From NCBI GenBank assembly GCA_023488455.1, contig JAMDDV010000023.1:1-10334 (forward strand): a stretch of 10,334 nt of DNA, given 5' to 3'. The notes below the pieces were generated by a model. That model was given only the letters and a program-made list of their open reading frames with translations, ran no database searches and had not been told where the DNA came from. A program made the position numbers and the translations under genes. Numbering within the stretch: the stretch's first letter is position 1; the number at the start of each line of letters is the position of its first letter. This DNA is from Actinomycetota bacterium (GTDB taxonomy: Bacteria > Actinomycetota > Humimicrobiia > Hakubellales > JAMDDV01). Shown here one piece after another: positions 6,513 to 10,334 of the stretch.

Positions 6513-7391
6513 ATGAAGGTAGTCGTTACTGGCGGAAGCGGCTTAATAGGAACATATGTAGTAGATGAGTTGGTTAATTACAAATATGAAGTCTTAAATT
6601 TTGACATAGTCGAGCCAAAGGAAAATAAATCGGAATTTGTTAAAGGAGACATGCTAAATATTGAAGACTGCAGAAAGTATTTGAAAGGAGCTGATGTCAT
6701 CGTTCATTTAGCTGCTATACCAAATCCGTTCAATGATCCACCAGAAAGAATTATTTATTATAACGTAATGGGGACTGCAAATATGTTCATTGCCGCAGCA
6801 GAACTTGGAATAAATAAAGTAATCCATTGCAGTACTGATTCAACTTATGGATTCTGGTTCAGGAAGCAGGAATTCTTACCCTACTATCTTCCTTTGGACG
6901 AAGAACATCCCATTAACACACAGGATTCTTATGGATTCAGCAAGAAAATTGATGAGGAGATAGCAGCTAACTTTGCCAGAAGTCATAGTATCTATTCAAT
7001 GAGTATTAGAATTCCGTTTATTGCAATTCCTAATTTCATAATGCCGCACATGATATTCCATAAAATTTCTTCTTATAAAGAGATGAATGAGAATCCGTTG
7101 CACTTGAAAAGCGGGTTCTGGTCGTATTGTCATGTTAGAGATGTAGCTCAAGCATTCAGGCTTGCAGTTGATGCAATAACGACAAGAAGTGTTAGGAAGC
7201 ATGAGATATTTTGTGTGTGTGCTGATGATAATATTACAAAGTCAGATAGCATCGATTTGGTAAAAAAGTACTGGTCTGAAATGATCCTATTTAAGAAGGA
7301 AATCAAGGGCAGACAATCGCTTTATGATAATAGCAAGGCAAAAATAATGTTAGGATATAAACCTAATTATTCATGGCGAGATTTCATATAG
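6513..7391 (+). CDS. NAD-dependent epimerase/dehydratase-type extended SDR
   Basis: The 292-residue protein is an extended short-chain dehydrogenase, a group that includes sugar-nucleotide epimerases and uronate dehydrogenases. TGGSGLIG at 6-13 binds NAD, D31 closes the second strand, and HLAA at 65-68 is the next conserved block. The catalytic triad is visible as S107 or T108 in HCSTDSTYG plus Y140 and K144 (YGFSK). The C-terminus LGYKPNYSWRDFI matches the usual end of the family. A ribosome site (GGGGGA at 6502-6507) precedes the ATG at good spacing. It lies 33 bases after the Gfo/Idh/MocA gene and is the last gene of the plus-strand run, converging on the minus-strand dehydrogenase. A role in sugar oxidation is more plausible here than cell-wall epimerisation, because no glycosyltransferase or nucleotidyltransferase is nearby. 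The exact reaction is not readable. Confidence 0.88.
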   Translation: MKVVVTGGSGLIGTYVVDELVNYKYEVLNFDIVEPKENKSEFVKGDMLNIEDCRKYLKGADVIVHLAAIPNPFNDPPERIIYYNVMGTANMFIAAAELGINKVIHCSTDSTYGFWFRKQEFLPYYLPLDEEHPINTQDSYGFSKKIDEEIAANFARSHSIYSMSIRIPFIAIPNFIMPHMIFHKISSYKEMNENPLHLKSGFWSYCHVRDVAQAFRLAVDAITTRSVRKHEIFCVCADDNITKSDSIDLVKKYWSEMILFKKEIKGRQSLYDNSKAKIMLGYKPNYSWRDFI

Positions 7392-7404
7392 ATAGTGGCC
7401 ATAT

Positions 7405-8418
7405 TTAATGAATTATAACCACCTTCCCCGTATTGCCTGTATCAAATAATTGATAAGCCTCTGCAACTTCAGTGAAGTTGAACCTATGGGTGATCAGCTT
7501 ACCGATACCAAACCCTCTTTTTACCAACTTGATCAGCTTTCCGTATTCGCTGATATTGTAACCACATGAACCGTAAATGATGGTTTCCTTGTGAATTATC
7601 ATCTCCCTTAGGTTATCAAGGCAAACCCTTTCTTTTTCGCCTATGAATGCGACTTTCCCTCCATTCTTAATCACGCGCAGGGACTGGTTGGTGGTTACAT
7701 CGGTACCAGCTGCGCAGTCAATTGCTTTATCAACCCCTTCGCCATCTGTGATGTCAAGTATCGATTTGATCACATCATCTTTATCTGGATTAATAGCAAC
7801 ATTGGCACCGAACTGACTGGCGAGGTTACGGCGATATTCATTCATCTCCACTGCTATGGTGAAAGCACCCAGGTACTTGAGCATGATCACCATGCCAAGA
7901 CCAATTGGTCCAGTACCAAAGACAACTACCGAATCCATGCTCGTGATCCCCATCTTGCCCGTGGAATGATATGGAACTCCTAAGCAGTCCGGTATTACCG
8001 ACCCCACATCATATGGAATTTCATCCGGCAGGTTGAGGCAATCCTTCTCAGACGCCTGGACGTACTCAGCATGACCTCCGTTAAAGCCGGGTGTGACGCC
8101 CATTGTCCGCATATCATTGCAGAACAGTACTTGGCCGTTTCGGCAGTTATCGCAACTGCCGCAGCCGACCTGCGTGCTCACTATGACCCTATCTCCTACT
8201 TTTAAGCTCACCGTTCTATCCACCTCAGCAACTTCTCCAGCTATCTCATGACCTGGAATAGCTCCAAGTACATCAGTTGATGCCCTGTAAAATGGTAGAT
8301 CAGTTCCACATAGAGCTGAAGCCATTACTTTTATTACCACAAGATCATCTTTGGCCTTGGGCTTTGGAAATTCCTTATATACCACTTTTTTATTGCCCGT
8401 GAACCTTGTGCCTAACAT
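7405..8418 (-). CDS. Zinc-dependent NAD(P) alcohol/polyol dehydrogenase, paralogue of the one at 379-1395
   Basis: The 337-residue protein keeps every signature of the zinc medium-chain dehydrogenases: C37, H57 and E58 for catalytic zinc, C86/C89/C92/C100 for structural zinc, GTGPIG at 168-173 for the dinucleotide, and the ITHRFN...EAYQLF ending. The residue closing strand 2 is E191 instead of the D191 of its paralogue, still compatible with NAD. The AGGAG at 8427-8431 lies 8 bases before the start and fixes it well. Its DNA is visibly richer in G+C than its neighbours: several 60-base rows have about 31 G+C, against 20-23 in comparable rows of the paralogue. It follows two URO-D-like genes on the same strand after a 59-base gap. 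Its stop is only 13 bases from the stop of the convergent SDR gene, with no clear terminator between them. It probably acts on a related polyol or ketose. Confidence 0.93.
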   Translation of the reverse strand: MLGTRFTGNKKVVYKEFPKPKAKDDLVVIKVMASALCGTDLPFYRASTDVLGAIPGHEIAGEVAEVDRTVSLKVGDRVIVSTQVGCGSCDNCRNGQVLFCNDMRTMGVTPGFNGGHAEYVQASEKDCLNLPDEIPYDVGSVIPDCLGVPYHSTGKMGITSMDSVVVFGTGPIGLGMVIMLKYLGAFTIAVEMNEYRRNLASQFGANVAINPDKDDVIKSILDITDGEGVDKAIDCAAGTDVTTNQSLRVIKNGGKVAFIGEKERVCLDNLREMIIHKETIIYGSCGYNISEYGKLIKLVKRGFGIGKLITHRFNFTEVAEAYQLFDTGNTGKVVIIH

Positions 8419-8426
8419 AGCAGATA

Positions 8427-8431
8427 CTCCT
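8427..8431 (-). promoter_or_regulatory. Ribosome binding site of the minus-strand zinc dehydrogenase
   Basis: AGGAG on the minus strand, within AAAGGAGT, lies 8 bases before the ATG at 8416-8418. The gap upstream of it (8419-8477) also has an inverted repeat CAAATA (8442-8447) / TATTTG (8461-8466), too AT-rich and long-looped to call a terminator. Confidence 0.65.
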
Positions 8432-8477
8432 TTTATTTGGTCAAATAGTCATTTATTAAATATTTGCATATATTTTA

Positions 8478-9497
8478 TTAAAGCTCAACCTTTCCATATT
8501 TTTTTATGGTCCTTAACATAGCAAGATAGTTTTGTGGCTTCACACTGGCATGGATACAATTACTTGACGAAACTATAAGACCACCTCCCGAGGCGCATTC
8601 ATCAATAATTTTTATTACTTCTTTTTCAACATCCTCCTCAGTTCCAAAAACAAGGGTGGTGGCGCAATTTACATTGCCCTTAAGTGCAATTTTATTACCA
8701 TACTTCTCCTTAACATTCTTAATATCCATGCCTCCAAGTGGATCAATTGGGTCAAGACAATCGATACCTGAATCAACGATCAAGTCCATGACTTCATTTA
8801 TATTGCCATCTGTATGTTTAATGACATAAAGCCCTGCCTCCTTGAACCCGCTGATTAGCTTCTTGAATGCTGGGTAGAACATCGAAGTGTAAAGTCTTGG
8901 TGATAGAAGCAAACTAAGATTGTCTGCGATATCATCTCCCATAACTACACCATCTGCCCCTATCTCCTTGGCTTTTTTGCCTAAGCTGAGGTTGAACTCG
9001 TAAGAAAGCTCTACAAGTGATCTAATTAGTGAGGGAGAGTCGTAGAGGCCAACAAGAAAATTTTCATATCCCATCAAATCACGCGGCAGCGAAAATACGT
9101 CATTTAAAGCGAATATTAAAAACTTCTTATTCTTAAATCTACTAACAGCATTTTTAAGATCATCAAATCTGGACTCATCCAACGGATCAGGTACATCTAA
9201 TTTTCCGAGATCAGAAATAGTTTTAATCGGACCATCAATAGCAATCTTATGTGATTCCTGGGTTTGTGCTCTCTTTATACCCCATTCATCAACGAAAATA
9301 TTTTCGTCTATCTGTAAATAGTTTCTGCCCCAAGATATCGTTAATCCGTCTAAACCAAATCTTTCGACAAAGTCGAACAGGTCCGTGCTACCCATTAATG
9401 ATTTTATAATACAGGGATGAATGTCCCATTCAAATGTTGGCACTATGTCTGGTAGTTTAAGATTAAGAGCAGCAACTACTCTTTGAAAAGAATTCAT
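8478..9497 (-). CDS. URO-D/MtaA-superfamily protein (uroporphyrinogen decarboxylase-like, possible methyltransferase)
   Basis: The 339-residue protein has the TIM-barrel pattern of the URO-D superfamily, which includes HemE and the cobalamin or coenzyme M methyltransferases MtaA, MtbA and CmuA. It lacks the N-terminal RQAGR motif of true HemE, so it is unlikely to make haem. Recognisable blocks are DEWG at 70-73, GDD at 187-189, SPRLY at 199-203, H228-T-D230 followed by GN, LKGNV at 272-276, and the C-terminal SSSNCIHA...P.NYLAM with C314. MtaA-type enzymes bind zinc through HxC plus a later Cys; here the pair reads HxD while C314 is kept. The ATG overlaps the preceding gene's stop as ATGA, so the two are co-translated. 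Corrinoid- or methyl-transfer chemistry is possible but unproven. No corrinoid protein gene is in view. Confidence 0.82.
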   Translation of the reverse strand: MNSFQRVVAALNLKLPDIVPTFEWDIHPCIIKSLMGSTDLFDFVERFGLDGLTISWGRNYLQIDENIFVDEWGIKRAQTQESHKIAIDGPIKTISDLGKLDVPDPLDESRFDDLKNAVSRFKNKKFLIFALNDVFSLPRDLMGYENFLVGLYDSPSLIRSLVELSYEFNLSLGKKAKEIGADGVVMGDDIADNLSLLLSPRLYTSMFYPAFKKLISGFKEAGLYVIKHTDGNINEVMDLIVDSGIDCLDPIDPLGGMDIKNVKEKYGNKIALKGNVNCATTLVFGTEEDVEKEVIKIIDECASGGGLIVSSSNCIHASVKPQNYLAMLRTIKKYGKVEL

Positions 9498-10334
9498 GCT
9501 TTGATTGGATATTTTCCATATTTCCTTGTTGCCTGGTAAAAAGCGGCAATATTTTCAGACGGCACATCCAGTTGAATCCTTGAGGCAGTGGCAAGAATGT
9601 ATCCACCACCTGGCGCAAGATCTTTTATTGTTCTGTGCACTTCTGACTTTACATCAACGGCCGAACCAAACGGCAAAATAGTCTGAACACCAATTGCTCC
9701 CCATAAAACAAGTTTTTTTGCATATCTTTTTTTTATCCATACAGGATCCATACTTTCAGGCTGAACACCGTGTATAATATTTACTCCAGCTTCAACAAGA
9801 TCATCCAAAATTTTATATATACAACCATCACTATGATAGGCAATTTTAATGTTGGGATTTACTTTTCTTAACTCATTCACTACATAAGCTACCCTTGGCT
9901 TTATTAATTTTCTATAAATTTCAGGTGAAATCATCAGATCATGCTCCAAACCTACGTCATCACCAAACCAGATGGCATCTACCCCAAGGCCGATTAATCT
10001 TTTAGCAAAAAACAGGTTATAATTTACTACCATATCCATTATTCTACTTGCCAAATCCGGGTTTAACATCAAATCCATCAAACCTTGTTCCCAACCCCTT
10101 AGATATCTAAGGGGTTCAAAAGCTAACACTGTGATATCCCCAATTATGTAATGAGATTTTCCATATTTTTTCATAAGTTCTATTGATGGGTTAAAATCCA
10201 CCAAATTTGGATCCGGCGGCGCATATGAATTAATTGCATCATCATCAGCTAAGGGGTGTTCTATGATCTCATTGTAATAGCCTATACCAAAAAGCGTTTT
10301 GTACGGAATTTTTCGAAGCCTTATTCCCCATTCA
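9494..10334 (-). CDS. URO-D/MtaA-superfamily protein, N-terminus cut by the window edge
   Basis: The frame stays open to the end of the window and gives 279 visible residues, starting at EWGIRLRKIPYKTL. The TTG at 10202-10204 is an internal leucine, not a start. By alignment with the neighbouring paralogue (DEWG at its residues 70-73) about 70 N-terminal residues are missing. Family blocks are WFGDDVG, SPEIYRKL, YHSDGC (visible H167 and D169), VLWGAIG, and a C-terminal region with PSENIAAFYQATRKYG. Unlike the downstream protein it has ATASR where the zinc cysteine of MtaA-type enzymes would be, so that ligand is absent. Its TGA overlaps the next gene's ATG by 4 bases. Divergence between the two copies, rather than near identity, argues for two specialised proteins. 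The substrate is unknown. Confidence 0.82.
   Translation of the reverse strand, partial: EWGIRLRKIPYKTLFGIGYYNEIIEHPLADDDAINSYAPPDPNLVDFNPSIELMKKYGKSHYIIGDITVLAFEPLRYLRGWEQGLMDLMLNPDLASRIMDMVVNYNLFFAKRLIGLGVDAIWFGDDVGLEHDLMISPEIYRKLIKPRVAYVVNELRKVNPNIKIAYHSDGCIYKILDDLVEAGVNIIHGVQPESMDPVWIKKRYAKKLVLWGAIGVQTILPFGSAVDVKSEVHRTIKDLAPGGGYILATASRIQLDVPSENIAAFYQATRKYGKYPIKA

Noticed and set aside
7388..7440. Shared terminator between the convergent SDR and dehydrogenase genes
   Set aside because: Only a four-base GTGG/CCAC pairing with a long AT loop is visible. There is no GC-rich stem and no T-run.
8419..8477. Terminator or promoter in the gap between the minus-strand dehydrogenase and the URO-D-like gene
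   Set aside because: The inverted repeat CAAATA/TATTTG has a 13-base loop and all-AT pairing apart from one C-G, too weak to call a terminator. No promoter with acceptable spacing stood out.
8478..9497. HemE (true uroporphyrinogen decarboxylase) assignment
   Set aside because: The N-terminal RQAGR signature is absent and no other haem biosynthesis gene is nearby, so only the superfamily is claimed.
10202..10204. TTG at 10204 as the start of the last minus-strand gene
   Set aside because: The frame continues without a stop to the window edge, and the upstream residues (EWGIRLRK and onward) match the family, so the gene is cut by the window, not started there.

Overview
The window is about 10.3 kb of gene-dense, AT-rich bacterial DNA. 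Ribosome binding sites such as GGAGG and AGGAG are clear in front of several genes, AGA and ATA codons are frequent, and neighbouring genes overlap by 4 to 8 bases. This fits a low-GC, probably anaerobic bacterium such as a Clostridia-type Firmicute or a similar thermophilic lineage. That assignment is inference, because no rRNA or lineage-diagnostic gene is present.

The plus strand (1-7391) carries a run of carbohydrate-type enzymes. In order they are: the 3' end of a medium-chain (zinc-type) dehydrogenase; a complete zinc-dependent sugar-alcohol/threonine-type dehydrogenase; a 157-base AT-rich gap with a promoter-like sequence and a palindrome; E1 alpha and E1 beta of a TPP-dependent 2-oxo acid/acetoin dehydrogenase-type enzyme; a class II (zinc) ketose-bisphosphate aldolase-like protein; a protein very like LsrF, the Schiff-base thiolase of autoinducer-2 breakdown; a Gfo/Idh/MocA-type NAD(P) oxidoreductase; and an extended SDR of the NAD-dependent epimerase/dehydratase type.

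The minus strand (7405-10334) converges on this run. Read in its own direction it begins with a URO-D/MtaA-superfamily protein cut by the window edge, then a second URO-D-superfamily protein overlapping it by 4 bases, then a second zinc dehydrogenase. That last protein is a close paralogue of the one at 379-1395, but its DNA is markedly richer in G+C.

The plus-strand set reads as an undescribed route for oxidising a sugar or polyol and cleaving it. The dehydrogenases and SDR would make keto intermediates, and the E1 pair, the aldolase and the LsrF-like thiolase would make or break C-C bonds, with dihydroxyacetone phosphate and an acyl-CoA as plausible products. No kinase, transporter, regulator, E2 or E3 gene lies in the window, so the substrate is unknown and a biosynthetic direction is not excluded. 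No RNA gene, insertion sequence, CRISPR array or riboswitch was recognised.
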